A stretch of 64,000 bases of DNA from NCBI GenBank assembly GCA_934433135.1, contig CAKRZO010000020.1, forward strand, positions 4,247 through 68,246. The letters are read 5' to 3'. A model generated the notes under the pieces. The model worked only from the letters and a program-made list of their open reading frames with translations, was not told the origin of the DNA and searched no databases. Source of the stretch: an uncultured Acetatifactor sp. Lineage in GTDB: Bacteria > Bacillota > Clostridia > Lachnospirales > Lachnospiraceae. Positions 16,494 through 24,259 of this stretch are shown here, in pieces. Made by a program: the position numbers and the translations under genes. Every line of letters starts with the position of its first letter. Position 1 is the stretch's first letter.

Positions 16494-16712
16494 ATGGGAT
16501 ACATAAATGCTCAAATGATACCAAAATCAGAGGGCAATATGATTGGGAGTATGATCCTCCCGGCAATATCTGAGTATTTTTCAGATCCTCTGCATCAGCA
16601 GGAGTTTGAAGAATGGAAGAGAAGCAGAGAGGAGAAGCCAAAAAGAGGCAACCTGGTTTTGATAAAAAATAAAGGAGCAGATCTGAGAAATCCGCTCCTG
16701 ATGATGCCCTAA
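16494..16712 (+). CDS. Small phage early protein
   Basis: 72 residues, start supported by GGGAGGGATGCC. It is unrelated to anything I recognise. About 135 bases without a gene follow, holding inverted repeats ATACTA/TAGTAT (about 16729-16742) and AAGGC/GCCTT before the replication gene. These could be a weak terminator or part of an origin. Confidence 0.55.
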   Translation: MGYINAQMIPKSEGNMIGSMILPAISEYFSDPLHQQEFEEWKRSREEKPKRGNLVLIKNKGADLRNPLLMMP

Positions 16713-16847
16713 AAAGGACATACTAACACCTACAAATAGTATATCACTTTAGGGCTCAGAAGTCAATAAAAACATCAGCAAAATCAAGGCTTTCCGGGCC
16801 TTCTTAATTGCTTGATAAGGATATTAAAGTTAGGGGTGATATGCAAT

Positions 16848-17588
16848 TTGTATGTGAAGAAAATATTTGACCTGGGATGGGTGAAAGAGATTCATAAATA
16901 CTACCCAGGGAATTATGGAGCTCCCGGAGTGAAGAGGGGGCCAAAGAGAGAGAGAGCACCGGAGGACATTGAGCGGCAGAATAAGACCAACAGAGAAAAG
17001 AAGGTGCAGCGGCTCATCCTGGCTAACTTCCATGAAGGGGATTGGCACCTGGTGCTGAAATATAAAAAGGAGCTGAGGCCCGGGAGCCTGGCTGAAGCCA
17101 AGAAGCAAGTGCAGAAGTTTTTGGCCGATATGAGGAAGGCCTATAAAAAAGCAGGGTATCAATTCAAATACATATATGTGACAGAGAGAGGAAAGCAGGG
17201 AGCCTGCCATCATCACCTGATCATAGAGGATATTGCAGAGCCGGATCTAAACACCAAGAAGATGGTGCTGAAGTTTTGGGAATATGGATCCAAGGCATTC
17301 ATGCCACTGTATGAGGATGGGGAATTTGAGAACCTGGCTGAGTACATAGTGAAGAAGGAAACCAAAGAGGAGGCTGAAGGCTGCACATATTCAAGAAGCA
17401 GGAATTTGATTGTGCCGGAGCCTCAGAGAGAGATCATCCACAGAAAAAGATGGCTGCTACAGCCGAAACCGGAAAAAGGTTGGTATATTGTGCCGGATTC
17501 CCTGGTGAATGGTGAAAATCCAGTGACCGGATACCCATATCAGCACTATACCATGAGGAAATTGGATGCAGGAGGTGATGATGGGTGA
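16848..17588 (+). CDS. HUH rolling-circle replication-associated protein
   Basis: About 246 residues. The HUH metal motif is ACHHHLIIE (residues 119-127), preceded by FKYIYVTERGKQG. The tyrosine motif is NLAEYIVKK with candidate nucleophile Tyr166 and Lys169/170. The N-terminal YYPGNYGAPGVKRGPK and NKTNREKKVQRLILANF are shared by a Clostridia family of ORF2/G2P-type Rep proteins. It should nick one strand at the phage origin. The start is uncertain: TTG 16848 lies behind AGGGGTGAT, GTG 16854 is possible. Confidence 0.8.
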   Translation: MYVKKIFDLGWVKEIHKYYPGNYGAPGVKRGPKRERAPEDIERQNKTNREKKVQRLILANFHEGDWHLVLKYKKELRPGSLAEAKKQVQKFLADMRKAYKKAGYQFKYIYVTERGKQGACHHHLIIEDIAEPDLNTKKMVLKFWEYGSKAFMPLYEDGEFENLAEYIVKKETKEEAEGCTYSRSRNLIVPEPQREIIHRKRWLLQPKPEKGWYIVPDSLVNGENPVTGYPYQHYTMRKLDAGGDDG

Positions 17589-18034
17589 AGGTGAGGATCT
17601 TCATTGAGAGCTCATGGAGAGGGCCATCAAAGAGAGATGGAGTGGCTATGTGGTTGGTGGAATGCATGAAGAATGGAGAACCGCACACCAGGCAGGGATT
17701 CATCCACCTGAAGGATGGAACTGAGGCCCAGGGCAGTTTGATGGCCATGATCAATGCCTTCCACATACTGAAAAAACCATGCTCAGCCTCAGTATTTACT
17801 CAATGTGAGCACATTTTGAACACCATGCAGAATCACTGGCATATTCAGTGGCAAAAGAATGATTGGAACAATGCCAAGGGGAAACCGGTGAAGAATGTGG
17901 AATTGTGGAAGATGCTCATGGATAAAACCCTGATTCATGCCTATGCAGTGCACAGAGGGCACCATGAGTATACCAATGTGATGCAGGCAGAAGTGGCAAA
18001 GGAGATGGAAGCATGGAAGAGCACAGAGAATTGA
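17585..18034 (+). CDS. RNase H-like fold protein with degenerate active site
   Basis: 149 residues. The C-terminal half follows RNase HI closely: DWNNAKGKPVKNVELWKML, then HAYAVHRGHHEYTNVMQAEVAKEM, matching the W-GKPVKN-LW and V-GH-N stretches. The acidic site looks altered: IFIESS has Glu8 for the first Asp, FTQCEHIL has Gln73 where TDS is usual, and NVMQAEV lacks the final Asp. It may bind RNA:DNA hybrids without cutting. GTG start behind AGGAGGTGAT, overlapping the Rep gene. Confidence 0.6.
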   Translation: MKVRIFIESSWRGPSKRDGVAMWLVECMKNGEPHTRQGFIHLKDGTEAQGSLMAMINAFHILKKPCSASVFTQCEHILNTMQNHWHIQWQKNDWNNAKGKPVKNVELWKMLMDKTLIHAYAVHRGHHEYTNVMQAEVAKEMEAWKSTEN

Positions 18035-18414
18035 GAGAGCTGATCATGCAGGCAGTGGCCAAGAATATGGATAAGGAGCCGGAGGAGGCAGCAGGCATTG
18101 TTGCTGATGTGGTGATGGATGCCATCTCAGAGAATTTCAGGAGCCTCACAGAGATTCAATCCATTGTGGCAGCAGTGAAGGCCGGCCATAGGGTGCAGAT
18201 AGCATATGCGGATCCTGAAGAGGATGATTTCATGGATCCATATGTGGTGAGGCCTTGTTGGCAACAAAGAAAAAGGAGGATAAAACAGTGGAAAACAAAG
18301 AGAACAATGTGGAAAAGGTGGGCATGGAGAAGGTGTATGTGTGCTCACAGTACGGAACAAGAGGAAACAGAGAAACAAACCTGGAATTTGCAAAGGTGTT
18401 TTGCATGGCAGTGA
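18013..18414 (+). CDS. Phage early protein with a probable frameshifted tail
   Basis: The start is good (AAGGAG 8 bases upstream). The first 75 residues are a normal acidic helical protein ending near DDFMDPYVV. The next 55 residues are rich in Trp, Arg, Cys and Gln and overlap the following gene by about 125 bases. Shifting one frame after GTGGTG gives a stop (GGATAA) right at the next gene's ribosome site. An extra base near 18251 is therefore likely. Confidence 0.5.
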   Translation: MEEHRELRELIMQAVAKNMDKEPEEAAGIVADVVMDAISENFRSLTEIQSIVAAVKAGHRVQIAYADPEEDDFMDPYVVRPCWQQRKRRIKQWKTKRTMWKRWAWRRCMCAHSTEQEETEKQTWNLQRCFAWQ

Positions 18415-18713
18415 TTGAAGAGGGCAAGATCCCGGTGTGCCCACATTTGTTCTTTGGAGGAGTGCTCAATGATGATGTGGAATCCCAAAGGGCAGCAGGG
18501 TTGAGAATGGGATTGGAGCTCCTGGAAGATTGCTCAGAGCTGAGAATCTTCAGCAGATTATCTGAAGGCATGAAGGGAGAGATCCTGAAGGCTGAGAAGT
18601 TGGGCATCCCGGTGACAATCGGCAATATGGCCTATATCTATTCAGATGATCAGGCAGCAGCCATTGTGCAGGAGATTTGGCAGGATTTAGAGGAACTCTT
18701 CTATGGCGAATAG
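18288..18713 (+). CDS. DUF4406/nucleoside deoxyribosyltransferase-like protein
   Basis: About 141 residues from a GTG behind AAAGGAGG. EKVYVCSQYGTRGNRETNLEFAKVFCMAVIEEGKIPVCPHLFFGG and the C-terminal EGMKGEILKAEKLGIPVTI have the shape of the deoxyribosyltransferase-like Rossmann family common in phages. These may salvage or modify nucleotides. The substrate is unknown. Confidence 0.7.
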   Translation: MENKENNVEKVGMEKVYVCSQYGTRGNRETNLEFAKVFCMAVIEEGKIPVCPHLFFGGVLNDDVESQRAAGLRMGLELLEDCSELRIFSRLSEGMKGEILKAEKLGIPVTIGNMAYIYSDDQAAAIVQEIWQDLEELFYGE

Positions 18714-19068
18714 CATCATACAGAAGAGAACAGATCCGCTGAATAGAGAGTGCTTTTTGTGCAGAGAGGAAGCTGATAGGATTGGATATTTTGGAGATCT
18801 GAAGCATACCGGCCTGCACAAGCACCATTTCATATACGGCAGATTCGGAGCCTTCAGGAAGAAAGCTGAAAAATATGGCCTATGGGGCTATGTGTGCGAA
18901 GAGAGGCACCATGAGCATGGACCGGAGGCTCCACATGATAACAAAGAGGTGGATCTGCATCTGAAGCAAGTGGCACAAGAGGCATTTGAAGCAAAGTATG
19001 GCCATGAGCTGTGGATGCAGGAATTTGAAAAGAATTACCTGGATGAGGAGGTGGATCCCGATGAATAA
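18703..19068 (+). CDS. Zinc-binding HNH-like phage protein
   Basis: 121 residues. CFLCREEADRIGYFGDLKHTGLHKHHFIYG followed by YVCEERHHEHG places Cys and His pairs as in a small treble-clef or HNH-like domain. The remainder is helical. The family recurs in Clostridia prophages without known function. It overlaps the previous gene by 11 bases. Confidence 0.7.
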   Translation: MANSIIQKRTDPLNRECFLCREEADRIGYFGDLKHTGLHKHHFIYGRFGAFRKKAEKYGLWGYVCEERHHEHGPEAPHDNKEVDLHLKQVAQEAFEAKYGHELWMQEFEKNYLDEEVDPDE

Positions 19069-19327
19069 GATGGTGAAAAGCATGAAACAAGTGGATCTCT
19101 CAGAGATCAAGATCCCCATGGCGGTGATCTATGACAGCCCCAAAGATTTCCCTGGAATGTATTTATGCAGAATATGGGAAGGAGCAGGCTGCCATCCAAC
19201 CAATACAATCATACAGAAGAATTACCTGGATGAGATGAGAGAGGATCTTCAGGCAGCAGGATTCATGTTCAGATTTTCCAGGGCAGATGGTGATGATCCA
19301 GTGATACTGGAAACCTGGATGAAATAA
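19061..19327 (+). CDS. Phage early protein, unknown function
   Basis: 88 residues starting at the ATG 9 bases behind GAGGAGG. IKIPMAVIYDSPKDFPGMYLCRIWEG and YLDEMREDLQAAGFMFRFSRADGDDPVILETW suggest a small alpha-beta fold. No family function known. Confidence 0.7.
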   Translation: MNKMVKSMKQVDLSEIKIPMAVIYDSPKDFPGMYLCRIWEGAGCHPTNTIIQKNYLDEMREDLQAAGFMFRFSRADGDDPVILETWMK

Positions 19328-19351
19328 TAAAGAAAAATGGAGGGATAAGCC

Positions 19352-19747
19352 ATGAAAAGAACCATGATTATTGGAAAAGGCCGCTCAATCACATTTGATG
19401 ATGAGGATGGCAAGAAAGTATATGAGAGCCTGGAAGATTGGAAGGCTGAAGGAGAGAGAAGATTCGGGAAAGATATTCTCAAATGGAAATTCAAGTGCCC
19501 TATGTGCGGCCATGTGGCAGCAGTCGAGGACTTCATAAAGCTGAAGGTGAAGGATCCGGCCAACAGTGCCTATGAGGAGTGTATTGGCAGATACACCGGG
19601 AAGGGAAGCCCAAAGGAGGGAGATTCCTCTGGATGCAACTGGGCGGCCTATGGATTGTTTGGAATACCAAAGGGCGGCGTGTTCGTATTTACCGGCCAGG
19701 AGCAGGGGGCTCACATATTTGATTTTGCAGAGGAAGGCGAGCAATGA
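19352..19747 (+). CDS. VVA0879-like phage zinc protein
   Basis: 131 residues. KWKFKCPMCGHVAAVEDF and YEECIGRYTGKG, then GCNWAAYGLFG, follow the pattern of a small conserved phage family with a CxxC zinc site. Function unknown. The leader matches that of the gene at 14751. It overlaps the PP-loop gene by 4 bases. Confidence 0.7.
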   Translation: MKRTMIIGKGRSITFDDEDGKKVYESLEDWKAEGERRFGKDILKWKFKCPMCGHVAAVEDFIKLKVKDPANSAYEECIGRYTGKGSPKEGDSSGCNWAAYGLFGIPKGGVFVFTGQEQGAHIFDFAEEGEQ

Positions 19748-20577
19748 AAGTTTTGAGCTGCGGAGCCGGGATGCAAAGCACAGCACTTGCCCTGATGGCG
19801 TGCGAGAATGTAATAACACCTGGAAAATTCCCATTGGTGCCAGTGTATGATCTGGTGGCGTTTTGCGATTTAGGCAAAGAACCGCCGTGGGTAATTAAGC
19901 AAGTGGAGTTTATTGAAAAAGCGTGCAACTCAGTAGGTATTCCTTTTGTTGTATTGCAGTCACCACTTTACAAGGACTATCTTGATAATTTTGGCAAGAG
20001 CAGGGTTGTATCAATACCGTTTTGGACAGTAGACCAGGACGGAAAGAAAGGGAAAATGATGCGAAACTGCACAATGGACTACAAGATCAATCTGATACAG
20101 AACTATGTTCGTTGGGAAGTCCTTGGATACAAAAAAGGACAGCGAACAAAGCAGGAGGACTTGAAAGCACATGAAATGCACATAGGGTTTTCAGCAGAGG
20201 AAAAACAACGCTGCAAAGAAAATTCTCATAAGATGTTTATAAACAAATTCCCACTTGTAGAAATGGGGTTAGAGAGAAAAAACAACTACGCATACATCAG
20301 AGACCAATGGGGGCTTGAAACAAAAGCAAGTGCGTGTTCTTTCTGCCCATTCCACAGGAACTACTTTTTTCAATACCTGAAGGAGAATGAACCTGATGAG
20401 TACAAAGCAGTAGTTGAATTTGATGATCTACTGGAAAAGGGGCAACCGGCAACAAACATCCGGAGCAAATTATACATATCAAGATCCAGAAAAAGAATTG
20501 CGAATTTGCTACCAGAAGAATGCCGGGATGCAGAGTGCTTTTTATACAGAGGCAATCAGGTATGGAATGGGTTCTGA
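19744..20577 (+). CDS. PP-loop enzyme, PAPS reductase-like
   Basis: 277 residues. CGAGMQSTALALMA at residues 6-19 is the ATP-pyrophosphate loop (SGGxxS variant), VAFCDLGKEPPWV is the second strand, and KASACSFCPFHRNYFF holds a CxxC. Members activate substrates by adenylation and include sulfonucleotide reductases, tRNA thiolases and DNA phosphorothioation DndC. Which reaction applies is unknown. Codon choice differs from neighbours (more ACA, GTT, TTT), suggesting later acquisition. Confidence 0.7.
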   Translation: MKVLSCGAGMQSTALALMACENVITPGKFPLVPVYDLVAFCDLGKEPPWVIKQVEFIEKACNSVGIPFVVLQSPLYKDYLDNFGKSRVVSIPFWTVDQDGKKGKMMRNCTMDYKINLIQNYVRWEVLGYKKGQRTKQEDLKAHEMHIGFSAEEKQRCKENSHKMFINKFPLVEMGLERKNNYAYIRDQWGLETKASACSFCPFHRNYFFQYLKENEPDEYKAVVEFDDLLEKGQPATNIRSKLYISRSRKRIANLLPEECRDAECFLYRGNQVWNGF

Positions 20578-20615
20578 GGTGGAATACAAAGCTGAATTTA
20601 TCAAGGAGGACAAGG

Positions 20616-20900
20616 ATGGCCAGAAAGAAGAATAAGGCAATTACAATCAACCGGAACCGGTACAACGATATAAAACGGATGGATCACGGCTCCATGGAGG
20701 AATATGTGAATGAAGTGTATGAAAAAGGCGTTGAGGCCGGGCAGAAAGCGGCAGCAGGATCCTTTGATACAGCACTGGCCATGGAGGCAATCAGCCAGAT
20801 CAAGGGCATTGGCCCAGTGAAGGTGCAGCAGATCAAGTTGGCTCTCATTGCAGCAGGAGCCAAAGACGCTGAGAGGGCAGCAGGCGGCCAGAACGCCTGA
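20616..20900 (+). CDS. Small phage protein with helix-hairpin-helix motif
   Basis: 94 residues starting behind AAGGAGG. The C-terminal half has ISQIKGIGPVKVQQIKLALIAAGA, the GxGxxK pattern of a helix-hairpin-helix, usually a sequence-independent DNA-backbone binder. The basic N-terminus (ARKKNKAITINRNRY) fits DNA binding. Confidence 0.65.
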   Translation: MARKKNKAITINRNRYNDIKRMDHGSMEEYVNEVYEKGVEAGQKAAAGSFDTALAMEAISQIKGIGPVKVQQIKLALIAAGAKDAERAAGGQNA

Positions 20901-20923
20901 GGACATAGAAGGAGGATAAGAAA

Positions 20924-21550
20924 ATGAATTTGACAACCAGAAGAACAGAAGAAACCACATGGAAGGACATTGCAGCCATGGTGGCAGCAGGAAGCCTGAA
21001 GGTAGGAGATCGGATTGAGGATGAACTTCTCACCGGAGAAAAGATGGTGTATGAGGTAGATCATATCACGGAGGATAGAATGGACTTCATCAGCCGTGAC
21101 ACCATGGCGGAGAGATTTACATGGAATGAGAACGGAAGAAACACAGGAGGCTTCAAGAAGAGTGACCTCTGCAAGGCTTTGAATGAAAAGGTATGGGAGC
21201 AGCTCCCGGAAGAACTGAAAGCTGTGATCTGTGAAAGAGAGTGCATCCAGGTTGTGGACGGCGAAGAGGAGAAATTCATGCTGAAGCTGTGGCTCCCTTC
21301 AGAATATGAGGTATTTGGAGAAGAATGGTTCTCTGATGCAAAGGAAGGGGAGCAGTTAGAGATCTTCAAGGATCCGAGAAACAGAATAAAGATGGGAGGA
21401 CACGGAGGAAGCCGGGCCAACTGGTGGCTTCTGTCCGTGAATGGTGGCAATTCTACCGCTGCCTGCCGTGTCGGCAACTACGGCCATGCCAGCAACGGCC
21501 ACTGCCCCCGTGACTTCCGGGTGCCGCTCTGCTTCTCAATCAAGAGATAA
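20924..21550 (+). CDS. DUF6273-type variable protein, DGR target 1
   Basis: 208 residues. The C-terminal half is a formylglycine-enzyme/C-type-lectin-like domain (LWLPSEYEVFG, RANWWLLSVNGGNST, FRVPLCF). Its last 49 codons align without gaps to the end of the tail protein at 43744, with changes clustered at certain codons, as in variable repeats of diversity-generating retroelements. The N-terminal 70 residues are unrelated to that protein. Its place among early genes is unusual, since DGR targets are normally tail proteins. Confidence 0.75.
   Translation: MNLTTRRTEETTWKDIAAMVAAGSLKVGDRIEDELLTGEKMVYEVDHITEDRMDFISRDTMAERFTWNENGRNTGGFKKSDLCKALNEKVWEQLPEELKAVICERECIQVVDGEEEKFMLKLWLPSEYEVFGEEWFSDAKEGEQLEIFKDPRNRIKMGGHGGSRANWWLLSVNGGNSTAACRVGNYGHASNGHCPRDFRVPLCFSIKR
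21404..21550 (+). repeat. Variable repeat VR1
   Basis: 49 codons to the stop, aligned gap-free with VR2 (44557-44703): 39 of 147 bases differ, and 29 of 48 residues are identical. Differences cluster at codons 13, 19, 22, 25-28, 30-33 and 35-38. The sequence after the stop is also shared (TAATCAA-xx-ACAATCC). Confidence 0.75.
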
Positions 21551-21561
21551 TCAAAAACAAT

Positions 21562-21585
21562 CCTGCCGCTGTAACCGGCGGCAGG
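21562..21585 (+). other. GC-rich hairpin behind VR1
   Basis: CCTGCCGC pairs with GCGGCAGG around an 8-nt loop, 11 bases behind the stop. Its position matches the hairpin behind VR2. Such DNA hairpins just past the variable repeat promote mutagenic homing in the Bordetella phage BPP-1 system. Confidence 0.6.
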
Positions 21586-21643
21586 GTAACTGGTAGGGAT
21601 ACGCTAATGAATTTTTAGAAAATAAGAATTGCGGGGTGAGAGA

Positions 21644-22045
21644 ATGAGGAAAAAGCTCACACAGAAGGAACGGCGGGAAGTATACGAAAAAACCGGCGGG
21701 AGGTGTGCGTACTGCGGTTGTGAAATACCATTCAAAGGTTTTCATGCAGATCATGTGCTCTGCCTGAAAAATTATGAGTATATGGATGATGAACTTGGGC
21801 TGAAAGTGGATTCTGTGGAGAATATGCTCCCTTCATGCAGATCGTGTAATAAATACAAAGCAACTTTCGACCTGGAAACATTCCGAGAAATGTTATCAGG
21901 AATACCTAAGCGGCTTGCAAGAGATGTGAGCACATACAGCATAGCAGTGAGGTATGGGATGGTGGAGGAACATGAGGGGAAAATAAAATTTTATTTTGAA
22001 AAAATAGGGCTGAAGGTAAAAACCGGAGAGGAGGCGAAAAAGTGA
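21644..22045 (+). CDS. HNH endonuclease
   Basis: About 133 residues. CAYCGCEI, FHADHVLC, NMLPSCRSCNKYK give the two CxxC zinc pairs, the HADH catalytic part and the final Asn. The start at 21644 has a weak GGGGTGAGAGA site. Phage HNH enzymes nick DNA in replication, packaging or homing. This one is in the early region, away from the terminase. Confidence 0.85.
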   Translation: MRKKLTQKERREVYEKTGGRCAYCGCEIPFKGFHADHVLCLKNYEYMDDELGLKVDSVENMLPSCRSCNKYKATFDLETFREMLSGIPKRLARDVSTYSIAVRYGMVEEHEGKIKFYFEKIGLKVKTGEEAKK

Positions 22046-22275
22046 GTGGAGAAAAAGAATATTTTGAGATGCTGAATGAGAAGCTGAGCATGGAGGATGA
22101 ACTGAAAAAGGCCAGAAACTTCAACAGGGCAGCGGTATCATTGATCATTTTGCTACTGTGCTTCATGGTGAGTATGCTTCTTTGCATAAAGAGGCAGGAG
22201 GAGAGCTTCAGGCACCTGGAAACCAGGTATGAAGAACTGAGAGAGGAGCTGATTGGCACAGATTATGGAGAATAA
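22042..22275 (+). CDS. Single-pass membrane protein
   Basis: 77 residues from GTG. Charged N-terminus, one helix at about 28-48 (AAVSLIILLLCFMVSMLLCI), then a coiled-coil-like tail. It overlaps the HNH gene and the SleB-type gene, suggesting a joint membrane role with the latter. Confidence 0.65.
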   Translation: MSGEKEYFEMLNEKLSMEDELKKARNFNRAAVSLIILLLCFMVSMLLCIKRQEESFRHLETRYEELREELIGTDYGE

Positions 22276-22888
22276 GACACGAACCAGAAGGAAAAGAAGG
22301 AGAAGAAAACGGATAAACATGAAGCTCCTGAGGATCATGCTCATAATTATTTCCGTGTCCTGCATCTGCATGGCAGCAGTGAAGAAAGAGGATGAGCCGA
22401 AACCGCTCACTGAAGCCGCTGAGGCGGCCACAGAGGAGCCTGAGAAGGTTCAGGTGGTATTTATCCGGGAAGAACGGCCAACGGCAACAGAAGAGCACTC
22501 AACGGACTGGGATGCGTATGAAAGCTATTTACTGGCCAGGATTGCAATGGCAGAGGCGGAAGGAGAAAGCACTGAAGGAAAGGCCATGGTGATCAGAACG
22601 GTTCTCAATAGGGTTTGGGATGATGATTTCCCAGGAACCATTGAGGATGTGATATTTGAAATAAAAGACGGAGTTTTCCAGTTCAGCTCCGTTATGCCAG
22701 GGGAAAGATACTGGAATGTAGAACCGGATGCGGATTGCTACAAAGCACTCTATATGGTGATGGTGGATCACTGGGATGAGAGTGAAGGAGCCCTATATTT
22801 TGAGGCAGCATCCAATGGAGAAGGAACCTGGCACTCAAAGAACCTGGAATACATAAAAACAGTGGGAAACCACAATTTCTATAAGTGA
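22265..22888 (+). CDS. Membrane-anchored cell-wall hydrolase, SleB/CwlJ type
   Basis: About 207 residues. A strongly basic start (RTRRKRRRRKR) and a membrane helix at about 19-38 anchor the domain outside. The hydrolase_2 fold covers about 75-205 (LARIAMAEAEGESTEGKAMVIRTVLNRV with the catalytic Glu, then FQFSSVMPGERYW). Family members are lytic transglycosylases acting on peptidoglycan. It is an early gene, not part of the lysis block, so it is not the main endolysin. Confidence 0.85.
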   Translation: MENKTRTRRKRRRRKRINMKLLRIMLIIISVSCICMAAVKKEDEPKPLTEAAEAATEEPEKVQVVFIREERPTATEEHSTDWDAYESYLLARIAMAEAEGESTEGKAMVIRTVLNRVWDDDFPGTIEDVIFEIKDGVFQFSSVMPGERYWNVEPDADCYKALYMVMVDHWDESEGALYFEAASNGEGTWHSKNLEYIKTVGNHNFYK

Positions 22889-22902
22889 TAGGAGGATAAG
22901 CA

Positions 22903-23499
22903 ATGCAGATTTTCATTGGAGGAAGAGGAAACGGCAAGACCGTTGAGCAGACAATAGTGGACATATCAGAAGGCAATCCTGGATGTATGCAGTTTTGCTG
23001 TGAATTACTTACAAAAGGAGGGTGTGAGGCCCTCCTCATGCTCACAGAGGCAGGACTAAAAGGCAGCAGGGCATATCAGCTCTGGAATGATTGCTGCAGA
23101 AGAGACACAGAGAAAGCCATCAGGGTGCTTCAGTACAGAAAAGATGGCCGGATCACAGATAAAGAGATGAAAGACCACGTTTTTCAACCGTGGGGCAAGC
23201 CGTTCAACCTGGAAGAAATTGAAAAGAGAGAAACTGCAAAGCCTGAGGGAGGGTTCCTGAAGGCAAGGTATGGGATGGTATTGGCCGGAAGAACGCCGGA
23301 GGGCACTTGCCTCATGTGTGCGGTGAAACATGATCCGGATCAGCCTCACAACCTTCAGAGCCTTGCATATCAGTATAAATTCTATGATGAGCATGGGAGG
23401 TGGCCAACCTGGAAGGATGCAATGGAACATTGCACCAAAGAGGTGCAGCAGTTCTGGATCCAGGCATTGAAAGAGAAAGGAGTGAAAATTGATGGGTAA
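22903..23499 (+). CDS. Phage protein with an N-terminal P-loop sequence
   Basis: 198 residues. FIGGRGNGKT at residues 4-13 fits Walker A, but no Walker B or ATPase core follows. From residue 18 comes DISEGNPGCMQFCCELLTKGG, the start of a phage family of unknown function, continuing with YQLWNDCCRRD and a separate C-terminal part (FYDEHGRWPTWKDAMEHC). It looks like a composite. Confidence 0.6.
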   Translation: MQIFIGGRGNGKTVEQTIVDISEGNPGCMQFCCELLTKGGCEALLMLTEAGLKGSRAYQLWNDCCRRDTEKAIRVLQYRKDGRITDKEMKDHVFQPWGKPFNLEEIEKRETAKPEGGFLKARYGMVLAGRTPEGTCLMCAVKHDPDQPHNLQSLAYQYKFYDEHGRWPTWKDAMEHCTKEVQQFWIQALKEKGVKIDG

Positions 23500-24259
23500 G
23501 GATGAAGTGAAGGCAATACTGCACACCGGAGGCAAGAGCGACAGAATACTCATGGAAGAGGGCGGAATGGTATCAATCAAGGATCTTCCGTGGCTCAGAG
23601 CGGTTGCAAATGCCTGGGATGGCGTTGAGGTAAGGGTAAAGAAGAGCCAGGGTGAAAGCTACAGCCTGGTAGGTTGGAATGAGTGCGATTGTGAAATAGA
23701 TGCCAGAGTAAAAGAAGCAATCTGGCAGATGGAGCAGGATCCGATATTTGGAACCTATTGCGGAAACCGGGAAGATTTTGAAGAGGCATGGAGAGAAGGA
23801 AAATATGAACCGGCGGGCGGAATTTCCTTCATGGCCAAAAACGTGGAGATCCTGGATGAGACTGAAGAGGAGCACCTGATCAGACTGATCACGGCCCATC
23901 CGGAAATGAAGATCCTTCAGATGGTAGATGCTGAAGTATGCCATGGAGAAGATAGCGGGTACTGGGCAGGAACTATTGGTTGGTGCCGAGTATCAGAGTA
24001 CATATTAACAGACAAGAACAGCCTGGGCGGTGGAAGAATATGGGAAAGATATGAAGCCGGTGAATTGGTGGATCTCATTTCCGAGGATGCAGAAGAGAAA
24101 GCGGCAGCGGGAAAGGCACTCAGCCAGAAGGAAAGAGACCGAATATACCAGGAGGCCCGCCGCAAAGCCTGGGAGAAAGTGGCACAGATGCCATGGGAGA
24201 GGGCAATCATTGTGGATGTGACCACACTGGATGAAGATATGGAGGAGGTAAATGTCTGA
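23492..24259 (+). CDS. Phage early protein, unknown function
   Basis: 255 residues, acidic. The N-terminal half includes LPWLRAVANAWDGVEVRVKK; the C-terminal half is helical and charged (EEKAAAGKALSQKERDRIYQEARRKAWEKVAQ). It overlaps both neighbours by a few bases. Family function unknown. Confidence 0.7.
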   Translation: MGKDEVKAILHTGGKSDRILMEEGGMVSIKDLPWLRAVANAWDGVEVRVKKSQGESYSLVGWNECDCEIDARVKEAIWQMEQDPIFGTYCGNREDFEEAWREGKYEPAGGISFMAKNVEILDETEEEHLIRLITAHPEMKILQMVDAEVCHGEDSGYWAGTIGWCRVSEYILTDKNSLGGGRIWERYEAGELVDLISEDAEEKAAAGKALSQKERDRIYQEARRKAWEKVAQMPWERAIIVDVTTLDEDMEEVNV

